A DNA stretch of 64,000 nt from Phoronis australis (GCA_002633005.1 NMRA01000259.1:98715-162714), one strand, 5' to 3'; positions 36,802 through 51,800 are shown, counted from the first letter of the stretch. The notes: generated by a model not told the origin, from the letters alone. A program made the numbers and translations.

Positions 36802-39800
36802 GTACGATTTTTACTTAGAGTTATATGGATGACGCCATCAACGGCGAAATTTGTACCTCTATTTTGGATTGAGCTGCCCAACATTTTGGTGTGCGAAAAC
36901 GAAGAAGTGCCCGTTGAAATCAACCTGTTTGATTTCAACAGAAATGAGAAATTTTACGATGACAATATTATGACACCTATTACATGTACAGTATATCATG
37001 TGGATTTTGTTCAACGAGCGTTGGGTAATCACTATTACTGAATACCTCAAAACCATTTCCAGAATCGTCAAACCTTCATTGCAATTTTACAATCAGCAAA
37101 GAAAGCGAGCACTGCGATTTCAAATACAAAATCACGGTGTTTAACATTTAAACCTTTAGTCATAAATGTATATAGGCCGCTGTTTCCATTGCAACATTCG
37201 TTCGAGCCTCCAACTTCATTTTCATCTTTCTATTCCTTCTCCGCTAAAAATATCGGTTATAATTTCATAAGTTGTACCATTATGGTCTATTGCAACAGGT
37301 AGGTATAGGTTTCTGCTAATGTGGTTTTATCACCCAAGGTGACGCTCGGGTTGCAGATGCGGAGGACAGCACCCCCGATGGAAACGGGGACACAAAAATC
37401 CAAAGGACGGACCAGGCGCGCGTGTGCGTCAGTGTTTGACTTTTTAGTACACCTTTAAATGTTGCACTGAAAATCAGCTTTTGAAGTCGATACCTTTAGC
37501 AGTGACAGGGCAACGTGACAACTTGAATGAAAGTCGTATATTTCCGTATTTTAAGTTTCATAAAGCCGAAGTTAATGAAATCTCAGCGCTAAACGAGGAA
37601 TAACAATGACATTCAGTAACGTCCTCTGAGATTGTTGCTCCGTCCTTCCTACAATTCACAGCCCCTCCTTCCCATTTCCGTCCGCCCTTCACTCCTTTTT
37701 GGTTCCTTCCTTTTCGGCAGTCCGTCGAGTCATGTTTCGAGAACCCCAAGATTACAACCTGGTCAAAAAGGCTTTACCTCCACGAAAACCTTCCGTCTCA
37801 CCGACACTGCTGTTTCGTTTACATCCAAAGTGTATAAGTAAGAAGTCTCTAAAGTGTTGCGGCAAGACATTGAAACACGTCCAAGTGGGAGGCTTTTGAA
37901 CTAGTATGTAGCCCTTCTGAAAAAATTGCGATATTAAAAGCATAGTGAATGCTGTCAAATCGTAACGACCTACAATGGGTGGACAATTGTTTGGTCTTAG
38001 GAGTATATGAAGACCATTGTCATACATGTATAGATTCTGTTACTGTTGGGACATGAAAGATTTGAAAACATTAGCAACCAGTGCTATTCAGACCAACAAA
38101 TTACAAATTCTAGATTTAACATTCTACAAGCGGCACATCTACAAGCCGCATGAAAGTTAACCGTGGCTTTTAAACAGGAAGCAAAACTGTCGCTGGAGTC
38201 TAATTCTTTTATTCGAAATCGAGATCGAAAATATTTTTGGGATTTTTCGTTCTACTAGAAAACAAAATAAAAATGATTATATATCATTCTGTTCTTGAAT
38301 ACATTGGGGGTTTCGTGGATGATTGTACAATCTTGTTGGCGTTTTATGAAACCAACATTAACACTAGAACTTCGAGTCTGAATTCGAAATTCCGAGTTTT
38401 CTCAAAAATAGGCAGATGCTTAGGCCACACAGTTGGGCCTATTGCACCAATCACCTGATTTGGGTCAACAGGATCCCTCACCATGGGGTACTTTCTGTGA
38501 GTAAAGTCTTCAATTATGCCCGTTCGCCTCATGGAGTTAGAAAAGCAGTTGAAACAGCACGGTCTGGCGATTTCTATAAGTGAAGTTATATGTTCATCAA
38601 AGAGAAGATACAACATGGGAACGAGTGTGACTCTTTCTTGGCTGCTGCAGAGAAGGACTGAGCACTTGTGGACCTGTCCAATGTGAAGTGATGTCTATCC
38701 CTGAGACAATGACAATGACAATAACAAAGAGAAGATTACGAAAGCCCTTATAATCCGGGCAAATGTCCACTTAATGTCGGGAAGTCTAAGCTTTTAAGCC
38801 AAAGATATGGCAGTTTGAACAGATCACATATCAACCTGTGATGTTTTGGTGCCCAACTTCACGTACACGTATGTGTCAGTGTCCTGTAATGACTTGCCGA
38901 GTAGCCATCCTGCCTAAGGATAAGAGTCTTTTGGAAACTGTGACTCAGTGGGTTTCCATCAGAGATTGTAGCTTGAATCTTTGGGCCACCACGTGCGAAC
39001 TTGTATTGGACACTCATTTGCCTAAACCATAACTTACTCGACACAGAACACTGGACATTTATCTTGAGTGTGTACAGTATGATTAGAATAGAACAGAAAA
39101 CTACAAAACTATTTGCGAGTTCGATGATATTGATTTGATCCCGTGCCCAGGATATCAAGCCAAAAGATGTGACTATCATTTTACAGTAGAAGCGGTTAAG
39201 GTACCAGTAGCAGCAGCAGCAGCAGCGCCAGCAGCAGCAGCAGATGCCGCAGCAACAGCAACAGATGCAAAAGCAACAGCAGCAACAGCAGCAATAGCAA
39301 CAGCAGCAGCATCATCATCAGCAGCAGCGCTAGCAGCAACAGGAACATCAGCAGCACCGACACCATCAGCAGCACCAGCAACAGCAGCAGCACCAGCACC
39401 AGAATCAGAAGCAGCAGACCTACATTCCATGATCGGTAGAACGATCACTTTGTATTGGAAGTACCAAAACCTACATCCTTCACAGACATGAACTTCAAGA
39501 TAACAGCGTCAAACGCTTTACTAGCAGAGTCGCATAAAGGGTTGGCACTGCTAACAAAATACACACCCTTATTTGCACCCTGTGTTAAAATTCAGGACTT
39601 GGTCTCCTAAATTAAACAAACCACTAAAAGTTAGGGACCATTAATTTGTTTGTTAAGTGAATAATATTTGTTTTAATTTCATTAACACGCAACTTCCTTG
39701 TAAAACACAACTGGTGAACCATGTTCAACATAAACTGCAGGTCGCCCCGTTTTCATTTGCGAGTACTTGTCAGTTTTGATTCCGATGTTTGCAATTTTTC

Positions 39801-42800
39801 AGTTTGATTGCCAGATCATTCAGAAAAATTATTTAACATATCTCTGGTGACCTCCGCAAGTTGTTGAAAACCAACTAGTAACTGAGTTCATGCAGTCTAC
39901 ACGAATGCACGCAAATGTATGCAAAACACAGTTTCCCAACAAGTTTTTTCAATCACTTCCGGGAAAAGAAGTTGCACCCAGTCAAAACCCTTTTGAAAGT
40001 CAATGTAGTAAGCATAGATGAACTTTGCTTGAATTTTAGCCGGTTTCTTACAAAAAAACGACTAAAATTCAGATGGTTGTTACATGTACGGTTATACACC
40101 GTGGAAATAATTAAAGGCTTTTCGTATAATTCTTACAACGATTGTCATTTTTGCTTTTATTTTTAGCTATATTTTTGTATTTTTTGTCACCCGTACTTTG
40201 ATTTGTCAGTCTCTCAGTCTGTCTGTACTTATGCATATCTACCTGTATGTCTGTCTGTCTGTCTACACATATGTCAGTCTGTCTGCCTGACTGTCTATCA
40301 GTTAGTTTGTTTGTCAGTCTGCCAGAATGTGTTTCTGTCTCTATTAGTACGTCAGTATTCTAGTATTGCGCTGTATTGGATTGTGTTGTAAAAATCATTC
40401 TAAGTATTGAAAACTCCGTGTTTTTAGCTCATTTGGTTCAATTTTGTCTCATCTAGCGATACTGCTGCTAGCCCTTGCAGAAGGCCGCTCTAAAGGTGGA
40501 AAGTCAACGAAGACAGGATGGGTCGGTGAATCCAGATGGAAGATTATGAGGCTGAAGGACATATCAAAGTTAACATTCCCGACGTGTTACAAATGCGTCG
40601 AGGCTGCAGATTCTAAAAGATGCGAAGAGACAAAACAACGCTGTCTCCCTAATGAGGTAATTAAGTGACTTCGTTCTAAAGGGAAATGTATGCAAAATTT
40701 ATGTACGTGTGCGTCTAGATGCATCCATAAACTTGGATGATGTAAATACTTAGTTCTGTAGACGCCTGTCTATTGCCTACAGCAAGAAATTAAACCTTTT
40801 CGTATCAGTTTCTTTTACAATGAATGTCCACGTATTAGTCGATACATTCCTATGTACATATACTCGCCTTCTCGCAAGAAAAATCAATTTTTGATTTGTC
40901 CACTCATCTTTATGAGTCTCGAGGTCTCAAATTTTCTCTACAGTATTGGTTGAAGAGTTCTCTTCCTTATCAGTTTGAGAATTTTTTGGTACAATGTATA
41001 TGCTATGATGCACTTTACGTACATATGTACTCGCTGTATTCGCGTCCATCTTTTTTTAGTTTCATTCTTTCCCTTTGGATCTCACCTCTCGTCATCAGCG
41101 ATTTAAATATGATATTGTTTTTATATTGTTTGCAAACTACCTTCAGGTAATGTCAGTGGTAAAGCTGTACATCGTGAAATATTTGAGCATGAGGTAACAA
41201 TTTCTTTCCATTCTTACATGTGTAAAGCAGACGTAATACACCCGGATTCAAAGACAGGTTGCTTTTTATGACCGGTGAAAACTGAATCTGGAAGAAGCGT
41301 TTTATCTCTTGTTGCAGATGTGTTCAGCGCAGTACGACCTTGTAGGCGGAAAAGTGGTAACAACCAAAGGTTGTAAACACAAGGTGGTAAGTAGAAATTG
41401 CGGTGAGGGTACAACAATATGGCGTACCCATACTCTTAGTGAGTATACAACAGCTTGTGGGTGGACTACCAAACGTTACAGACGGTAATTGCCAGTCTTC
41501 CCCACAGTTATTACAAAACAGTTTCCACATGGCAATTATATGCAACCCAAGAGCACGGTGAAACATGAAATATCAATTTCTCTGTACGTATGAAAGTTTA
41601 CATACATGCACATGTATGCATAATCGACTGCTAGTTAAGGTTATCTCAAACCTTATTGTAACTCGAATCTCAAAATATCCAGGCTTTGTCAACTGGAAAA
41701 GTATATGTTTTCTGAAAGAAAAAAATCAGGAATTATAAAAATATCTTTTTATATTCATGTAACACCTTTTGAAGTCAAAAGTTCATTTTTAAGGAAAGTA
41801 GATTCATAGCAAAATAACGCATTGATCGATTTTAATGAAACCTTTTTTAATGAAAACTTCACCAGTTACACCAAAAACACCGTTAGAATTTTTCGATTAG
41901 TCCCTTAGTTTTGTTTCTCTGACAAATCGACTTGCAAAACGTAAGGTAATTTGGTAAAAAATAGCAGTCGTATTCGTCTTTGTTACATTACACAAAAGAA
42001 CAAGGTATTTATATCAAAAAACCTATCAGAGTTTTTGGGATTGATGAATAAATATTAAGTTTGGAATGTTTCAACGAAACCCACTTAGCCGTGTTCTTAA
42101 GTCGATTTGTCGAAACCGAGAAGACATCGTTTAAAGACCTAGTAGCACACGTTTTTAACCCTTATTAAACTGTTAGAACATGTACAGCGTAATCCTAACG
42201 GTAGGCGAAAAATTCATAAATATCCTCTCTTTTCACGATCTGGAACCGAGTGATACCCTGCCATTTTAGATTTGCCGCTAAGTCGGAAGTGAGATTCATT
42301 AAGGAACGATTGAATTACAAGGCCGATTATGGCGACTGGGCTGAGAGTTTTTTACTGGGAGTAACTAAAACTGGTAAACAGTATGTAAACATATAGATTA
42401 ATTCTTATTGACACTACCAAGCAAACACGCTGTACCTTGACAGTTTCGGCTACTCTCAGCAGCCATCTTCGGAAGCTATTGGACACTAGGTGGCGACGTG
42501 ATGACACTGTTCCAAATTTTAGACAATTTAGAACAGTGTCATCACCTCGCCACCTAGTGTCCAATAGCTTCAGAAGATGGCTGCTGTGAGTAGCCGAAAC
42601 TGTCAAGGTACAGCGTTTTTGCTTGGTTGTGTCAATAAGAATTACTTTATGTGTTCTCTACCAACCTTATGGAATTATTTAGGGATAGTATGTAAACATA
42701 ACAACGAACATGCAGAATCAAAATGAGTAAAGTTGCTATACAGTTTCGATATCCTGACGGTTAAACTTACAAAAATATCGAAAATAAATTACACATGGAA

Positions 42801-45800
42801 AACTACAATACCGATTGTCTCCGGCGAAGTTGTTAGGCGCCTGACGGCCAACAGTAAACGGCGGAATACCAACTGGTGGCGAAATACCTTCATAACTATA
42901 ACTTGATATGGTGCCAAATGTTATGTAAATATTAATGAGAATTCCCATTCGGCTTTAGGCATTCGTATAAGCTACTACCCGCCGGAGCCCGGCCTATCGG
43001 TCCTGCGCCATCAATCAGCTCATAGACTACAGTTCACTACATTTCCCCCCGTTTGCTTTTTCAATCGCAGAATTTTTATATTTAGATAACGGAGGCATAG
43101 GTTATAATTTTTGTCACTTTATACTTTGCCTAATAATTAAAAAATCAAAGTCAATTTAGCAAGTGATTATTTTCCTGGCGAAGTGACACGGCAATAGCAA
43201 CGGAGTTACTTTGTCGGTTGTCGTGTTCTAGCAGCAAAAATTATGCACAGGTGCGCGTTATTGCAATTCAGGTGAGGAGCGCACTGTTTTGAGATAAAAC
43301 ATGATTTTGTTTGTCGAAACATCGTCGTGTGTGTATGTTTTCTTTCTGCTTTTCATTTTTAAAGGCCAGTGAAGCCGGTGCCGATTTGCTGCCAAGTACG
43401 CGGAAATGCGCTCACACTTCCGGTTGGTCACGCGGGAATTGTTCAGACTGGTATTTGGCATCAGTTTCAAGATATGGGAATAACGATAAGACATTTGCCG
43501 ATCCAAAAAGTATTTTACTCTAATTTATTACCAAAACGGGTATTGTTTCTGAAATTTGATGTACCCTCGCTATGAGTAATGGTTGACCTCAGTAGTCGAG
43601 TGTTAGCTGCGGGAGATGCGACGTATTCAGTTATGATGGCATTGAATACCATTCGTCATATGCAAAAAAACAGGTAAAATTTAGACAATAAACAAGCAAA
43701 TTTTTATAAAAAGGACCAGAATGAGAATCAAAAACAACCAAAAATACCAACCCATTTACGCTCACGGTAGTATCAATACATTTTCAAGGACGACATGACC
43801 GTCAAAATGTAGACTTAAAAATCGCTGATTGAAATAAAGGCATTCTTTCCTAAATAAGACACATTTTGAATGCTAGGCATATCTGAACGCCATACACAGG
43901 ATATTAGAGTAATATTCCATTAACGGTCAAAATATGTGTTTCGACACAGCACAGCAACTGGTATGAACAATGACATTTTTAATCAACATAACATTTTCAT
44001 CGTCAAAAACACTGAAGTTGGAATTCATTTTAAAGGTTCAAAGTATTGGATAAAAACGCACAATTCAGTTTACAGTCTGACTTCAACCGGATTTTTCTTA
44101 AAAGTCACAAAACACTTTTTAGAATCCGGTTCGTGCAAATTTCTTATTTTGAATAGGCGCTCTTTAGGGGAAGCTCTTTCAGTGGTGCGATTTTGGGGAA
44201 TTTCCATTAGATAAGCCTACAATTTCCAACTGCAAAGCAAACGTAAGTGCTCAATCTGGACTTAAACTTATGTGGAAGCACGTTTATATGAATGTACACG
44301 CACTGTAGGCCAGGCGCACTGAGCGAGCATTGACAACAATATTCACTGCATTCCGCGAGCCTAATAGCAGTGCGTATTTTTTAGATGTAGGGGGCGCCAG
44401 AGCATCAATTTCAAGGATTATTTTACTCAGTTGGTTCTTGTATAGGCGCGATCATTTGATTCCAATATAGGCGTGGCTTCGAATATAGGGCCGGCGCTTA
44501 AACATCGACCGTAAAAAAGAAACGTTGTACTTATCAGTGAAAGAACTGGTGATATTTAAAAAATCTTAAGATTTATATTTTTGATAATTCGGTGATTTCT
44601 GTCTTTTCTGCAAGGTTATTTAGCTATCTTTAGTCAGTTTTCGATTAGTTAGCAAGCTGGTATTCTGATGTCGGATATCGCAAGCTTCAATCCGTTGCCA
44701 ATCAATTAAGTCACGAAGGTGGGAAAATTTACAATGTAAATATGTTAGTCGAAGAGTCATCACTTTCCCTTCGGACTATTGAACCAACCTTCAACTAATT
44801 TCGGCTTTTTGTGTGCGCTAAATGGCACGCCTCGTTCTTTAAAAAACACTAGCGAATAATTTATTTATTCCGTCACAGGATGCACATCAGTACTGAGCTG
44901 AAGGACAGTGTTTTTTTGTAGACTTGCCTCAACCTCGAGCAAAACAATCCAGACTGGTGCTTCAAGGGTCGACTATCGAGTCGGTGCACTTTCTGTTGCG
45001 AAGGCGATTGGTGCAACCACAATTTTTCGGCAGTATCTGGGATAACAAGGATGACAACTCCAGGTATGTATACACGTATCACGCACCCTCGCAAAAATTT
45101 TGGCAACCACGATAGAACGATGTGATCGGTGGCGAACACAGCCACCCTCTCCCCAATTTTAAGTGTGGTATGACGCTGAACATTTTAAACGTCTGCTCGA
45201 CGCTACTTTCCTGTGCGTTTTCCGAAACACATTGCCTTGAAGAAAACTCCTTCCAAACAATCTTCATTTTGTTACGAATGATGTATACGACACACATTTT
45301 CGCTTAAAAGATAACCAGAGTGTAGAGTAGGATATCACAATCCAGCGTGCTGATAAGAAATGTTCAAGTGTTTAAATAACGGTTTAGTGCTCTAAGCAAG
45401 GTTACAAATGACTGAACAGCTTAGGAACCTGTACAAAATGGGGCATTCCTTCCTACAAATAGGGGTTGTTAAAACTTGTGGCCACTGGGTGAATTGCACG
45501 TACGGGGTGTAGCCCAAAACTTGTAGCGACCTGGAGAGGCAGCTTACAAGCGTCATCCCAACTTCTCATAGGTGCGGCCCCGAGAAAATCTTAATGCGTA
45601 TGTTTTTCTAGTGTTTGTGACATTGACATGGATGTCTTTAATGGATTACAAGCTTATGTAGTTTTCTAAAATGTAAAAACAGCAACTTCTTTGAGTAACG
45701 TGATTGTGCAGAGTTTTGTTTTTCAGGTGACTGTGAAAATTGGTCAAAATGGAGTGAATGTAGCGTCACCTGTGGGCAAGGAGTTCAAACGCGAAGGCGC

Positions 45801-48800
45801 CAATGTCCCATAAGAGAAAGATCAAAATCAACAGGAAAACAAGGTAGTTGTTTTCTTGGTGCTCAGTTCTTTTACCCATTTTGACCTGTTATGTCCATCT
45901 TGACCCACTATGTCCGTTTTGACCCATTATGTCCCGATTTGACTCGTTAGTTCTTTTTAGTACTTTAATCCATTTTCATCGGTTAGGTTAGTTTTAATCG
46001 ATTTGTTTGGTAACAAACATACGTTTTTCACCAAGAGGGATCAAAACAGCCGATAATTATTTGTAGGTTTTCATAAATTAGGCTGAAGTAGAGGTCTTGG
46101 TCAGTTATATGTCTATGACCCATTATGTCGATTTCCTTCCATTATGTCAAGATTGTCTCATTTTGTCCCATCATTTCCACTGGTTAGGTCCATTTAATTT
46201 CATTTTCAGCCGTGAAGTCGGTTTCGGTGAATTGAATTGAATGTGCTGTAGTTTCTCACAGAGGTGGATAAAAACGGCCATTAATTCATTTTGGATAATT
46301 GTGGAAACAGTGTGTTCCTGATCCGTTATGTTCACATCAGCATGATGAATCAAATTGGAATTATTGACCGTTTCAATACCTCCTCGTGAACTACAAATCA
46401 TTTTTATTACTGAAATAATTAAGGATCAAATTCCACTTAACAGGTGAAAATTGGTTAAGGAATGAAAATAACCTTAATGGGTTAAAATGGAGGTAAGGGG
46501 TCAAAATAAACATAATGACGCAAATTGGACACAATGAGTCAAAATGGACATAACATGTTTAAAATTATGCCAGCTTTAGCATAATTGACTAACTAAACAA
46601 GATTTTTGACGGTTTTGTGAAACGGGAATTATTGCTATTATTATACTATTGGATTAAAAACCGACCTAACAGTGAAAATGGAATTAATGCCGGGGCAGCA
46701 CTGGAATTAGCAAGAAAAATAATAAAAGTCATTAAATTCGTAAACGTTATCGTGTATGATACATGAAACAAGAATAAGGACTTTAAACACGAATATAAAT
46801 TCCCAAGATACTGAGTTCCATCGTACCTTGTCGTTATATAAATAATGTCCACATTTTGCAACACCTATGTATTTTGTTAAATTTTACAACATTTTATAGT
46901 ACATTAATTTTCATGACGATTCCTTCTGTAATTGCGCTCTTATATATGCTACCTTATATTCGTGTTTAATGTGCTTGTTCTTGTTTCATGTACCATACAC
47001 TGTAACGTTTACGATTTTAAATTTATTTGCCTTGGATGACTGAAGTCTAGTAGAAGTACAACAACTTTTTTACTATGAAATGTTTTGTAAGGTGTTTTAT
47101 TTTATACATTGTATATACTCTTGGGTTTGTGTTTGTGATGCAACTCACACTCGGTGATTTACTATTTCAACTGCCATCTGTTGAACGACATTTATGTAGA
47201 CAATACGAAAGTTTGTTGGACAAAATACCTAAGGCCAAGAAAAGCTTACTTTTCAATGAAAGCTGTATGCATATGTATATGTACATGTATACATCAGTCT
47301 AGATGGTTTCCTTGATCCTGTTCTGTATTTAACAACGTGGTTTTACAAACACCGTTTTTTCAGGAGGCAGATCCAAAGGAAAGCCAACAATTATAAGTTC
47401 CAGCGAATACAATCTTCTTTCCAAGAACGAAAAAGCGTTAATCTACTATCTCAAAAAAGAAACCAAATCAGCGAGTGTGGAAAAAAAGATATCGGCTCTT
47501 ACCTATACGATTCTACGAGATTTCCGTAAGTTACCTCTGAGACTTGTTTTGAGATTAGGAAAAACGTCAACACACAAATCAATTTAATCGAAACTTGCAT
47601 ATGAATGTAGGTGATACACTTTCTCTTTCAGTATATGTCATATTTTTACAACAAACACAATATAATATACAAATTTAATTCATTGCTTATTTATCGTAGA
47701 GCACAAACACCTGACTTAGATGCACACATTGCTGTTGTACACGGAATGCTAATTTTTAGTTACAATGGTTAATTCATGAAACTCATTCTGCCTTGCTAAT
47801 TAAAAAGAAAAATCCAAGTTTAATCAATTGTTGAACATTTTTCTGTTTCAGGTAATACACGGACTGCCAGGTCAGCCAGGAAATCCAAAGGACACAAATC
47901 AAAAACTGACAAAACCACGTCAGTGCCCACAAAAAGTGTTGTTTTGCTAGACACTCTGGAAACCGATTCCAGAAGGTGTGAAATGAAATGCGCAACAAAA
48001 CCTATTATGACAACTCTAGCAACAAAGGCAACGGTGTTGAAATCGGTGATGCCAGGGTCAACAACACTAAAGCCAACGACGTCAGGGCTAAAACCATTGA
48101 CGTCAGAGCCAACCACGCTAAAACCAACGACGTCAGGGTCAACCACGCTAAAACCAACGACGTCAGGGTCAACCACGCTAAAACCATTGACGTCAGAGCC
48201 AACCACGTTAAAACCAACGACGTCAGGGTCAACCACGCAAACCACCTTTAATTCAAGCACATTGGAACCAACGCCATCCGAGCTCCCGACACTGGAACCA
48301 ACGACCACAATAGGTACAGTACAAACCAACACTCCAACTCGATACCCAATAACATCTCATCAAACCACATAAGACAAGAAACTCTACATCGCCAGTTTCA
48401 TCAATGTAAATTCACATCATGATGTTTATCAGTGGTCACCATGATGATTATCAGTGGTCATCAGGATGGAGATAAGTGATCACCATTCATGGCATCATTA
48501 GTGGAAATTTCTTTCGATCATTTTATAATCGCTCAGTAATAAGAGATCACCCAAAATTACAACTGTTCATGATAAATCTTGAATGAAAAATTACAGCTAT
48601 GTGAATTCTTGTTAACTATTCCTATTTATTTATATCATTCCATTCACACGAATTCACATAAATAGTTCGATACGAATTCACATACGAATATTTTATAATG
48701 AATTGTGATGTACCAAAATTGCTTTTGTAACATGTCATTGAGTTACTGGTGTTTTCCGTCGGGTTGTTAAACAGTGTTTTGGTAAGAGACCCGTCGTTAG

Positions 48801-51800
48801 AATGGCTGGTTCAACTGCCACTTTTCAAGCTTCGCAACTCACAAAATATACATCAGGGAGGTCGCACTATACACTACAAAACAACAGCCAGACAAATATC
48901 ATTCTGACGTCATCAAGGCTAATTCTGTTTACAAGAAAAGTGCTGGTAATAACTATTAGGGCGGAGTATTTGTTATTATATAATGGCTACTAATTTTCCC
49001 TGTTAAGTTTCCTTCATTCTTGGTCTCGAGAAAAGACTCATCTGATGATAAATTTGGCTTCTACCCAACCGTTATGACGGAGAATTGTGGGTAAAAATTT
49101 CTGACTACTTTTAGCTTGTACTGTATAGTAATCAAGGAGGCATCATTTTGGGGTCTACCAGAAAAACCGTTACCACTCTATAAATGGGTCCATTTTTACT
49201 TCAACGAAAACAACAATAACACAGCAGTGGTAATGATAACGATATCGTACAGTAGGTGTTGTTATTACCATTAGTATTATTTTATCATTATTGTTATAAA
49301 TATCACAAAACGGCAATGATAACGATAATATTAATAACAATGTTAATGATAGTGACAGATTTCACAGAGGTTAATATGTGGTGGTGATGGCTTATCATGC
49401 AGGTACACCCATAGGAGCTGTCTTCCATCTGTTTGGACATAACTCCAGTATTAGTATATGAATGCAATGACGGGAAGCACGGTGATATAACGTCGCGCGT
49501 GTTAAGTCGAGCTATGTTGATATGTTTTACGCCATTCCCATTCTCAAAGAATATCAACATTTGAAGAGAGCATTGCAAGCACAACCACAGCAACTGTGTC
49601 GAGGTTTGGTGGAAGCGTAGGCAGTTTCAAAAGCTGGAACTATTTTATGGATGAAACCAAGTTTATTGCTTGGTTCGACAAATTTAAAACCTCGTGTCAA
49701 TTCAGTCAAGATTGTAGTTGTTGTAACACTAAAAACTTCGTTTACTCGTCAACAAAATGGTGACACGTGTCACATCCGAAATTCTGAACAGTCTTTTGGG
49801 TCAGTGAATAAGCTTGAGGCCTTACTAGCTGGCAAGAACAAACAAAATGGCCGCCACTGAAGTAATTGGCCAGCAGGGCTGAAATATTGAATTATGCGAC
49901 AAATTGTTTCTGTACGATAAGCGAAGATTTTTAGCCTCAGTTGATTGCCAGTGCCATGCGTATGATTGCTGAAGGCAACCCTGTTGTTGACGGATTCGTG
50001 AGTGAAACTTGTTTCGTTTTGCAGATGCTTGTTACACGACGTTGCCTTGTGTTCCGTACGAAGGAGAGCCATGTGAAGGGGTTTTGATTCCATGCAGTAA
50101 TGGTCAGTTCTGCATGACGGAAATAACTGTTCTGAAAAGTGATGGTGCAAGAATTATAAGCAAAACGTAAGACTTTCGGTGAATGCAAACAACGATGGAC
50201 CACTAAACGCTGCGCGCGAAGTTCGTTCTCTACCTAGAGTGCCTGGTTATGGTAATTCCTTGTTCTAGTGAGAGGGAGGGTCCCTTGCTGCGACACGTCA
50301 TAAGGTGGTTGTGATAACGCGCCAGCGCTGCGTAAACTAAAAGCACACTTATGACCTATCGCTCATTTACAAAATGAGATTTTATGGTAAATTTTTGTTT
50401 GTTCACTACACTTCTATCAATAATTTTAATAACATAAATGTTTAGTTGCCGTCGAAAGCGACATATGTTGTGTCTCAGTAGCGACAGAAGTCTCACCAGG
50501 CCAGAGGGGCCCTTTCCAAGAAACTAACTTTAGTCCATTTTTACTTAAGTGTAACACGTGTTTCAACTTCCAAACTTCCACATCCGGTAAATTAGTCAAA
50601 ATTAAGACAAAACTTATTTCGAAAACTTTTAAGTTTTAAAAGTCAAACTTAAGATCTCTTTCTTGAAACGATCTTGACTTAAAAGTGACTGAAATTAAAT
50701 ATTTGCGTTAGCTAAGTTTTCTTGGAAAGGTCCCTTGGTCACTCGTTGTTTACGTTTTTGCTTAATGTGTTGCTACATGCGTAGACGAGTTTTTCCTTTC
50801 GGACATTGCGACACCTGTTGACCACAAACTATCACAACTGTATAGCTGTCGCAATCCTCGAATTGGGACAGTTTCGTAGATGTTTGAATAACAAACTTCC
50901 CTAATTTTCCGTTTCAAAAATTTGTATTTTGACCAACTTCCTAGGGGACAGAAAGCGTCGCATAAATACTTTTGTTCCGGATTTTGACCAGTTTAACGCC
51001 TGCTATTCAGTAGAGGAAAATGGTTCTCACAATGAGTGAACCTGTAAGCGACTGTTAATCCTTCAGTTGTTTTGTGGACGCCCTGAAGTCCGTTTTCCAA
51101 TTAATAAACTGGAAAACAAGCTTTAACAACGACCAAAATGACGACTTAAGCTCCCTGAGAAAATGCTGTAAATTCCAATTTCGGCCACCCTCATCATTGT
51201 GTCGCATTTGCATTCTTTTGTGACAGGTTTGCTTTTTCCATATTCCAAAACGTTCCACCTTTCATGTGACGCCATGAATAATAACTGAAGATATGATTGG
51301 ACCAATTACATTTTGTCGATTGCACAAGTGGCCTATGCGAATGTGTAAACATCGTATTCCGGTACATAAATGTCCATGGAAGGTTCATGATGGAAAACAT
51401 GGAACGATGCGGGAAATTTTATACTTCCTTCTTCAATGAAGTCACGTTTACCGAGTGGGGCTCCAGCAGAAATCGACACCCACAATGTGGGCTACCTTGC
51501 GGGTTATTCGGCAAATCGGACGCAGTCAAGTAACATGAAGCCAACAGTATTAAAAGGAGTAGTTTATTTCGTAAAATCGAGCCTAAAATTTACCAGCGCG
51601 AAAAGGCTGCAGGCAGGCACAGTTATATAGAAATTGCTGTAGTCGTTTGCCAAAATCCTATTTCCTACACAATGACGTCACCACGGGGATACACGAGGGG
51701 ACCAGGCACCTGCATTACAAAAAATACAAACTCAATAATCGGAACGTTTCCTCGCGTAAATGGATGCACGAAATATGACCCGCTTGGCTCGTGCAGTGAA

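Noticed and set aside
39176-39448. Ala-rich and Leu-rich proteins on the minus strand
   Set aside because: They are read from the CAG microsatellite; all frames give homopolymers.
47988-48251. Second plus-strand frame over the minisatellite (RVNHAKTNDV repeats)
   Set aside because: Out of phase with exon 6 and exon 8; only the Thr/Pro frame joins them.
47820-48332. 170-residue Val/Asp-rich minus-strand frame with VVDPDVVGFSV repeats
   Set aside because: Antisense of the 30-bp minisatellite in LU-TSR exon 7, whose plus-strand reading is supported by splice sites and phase.
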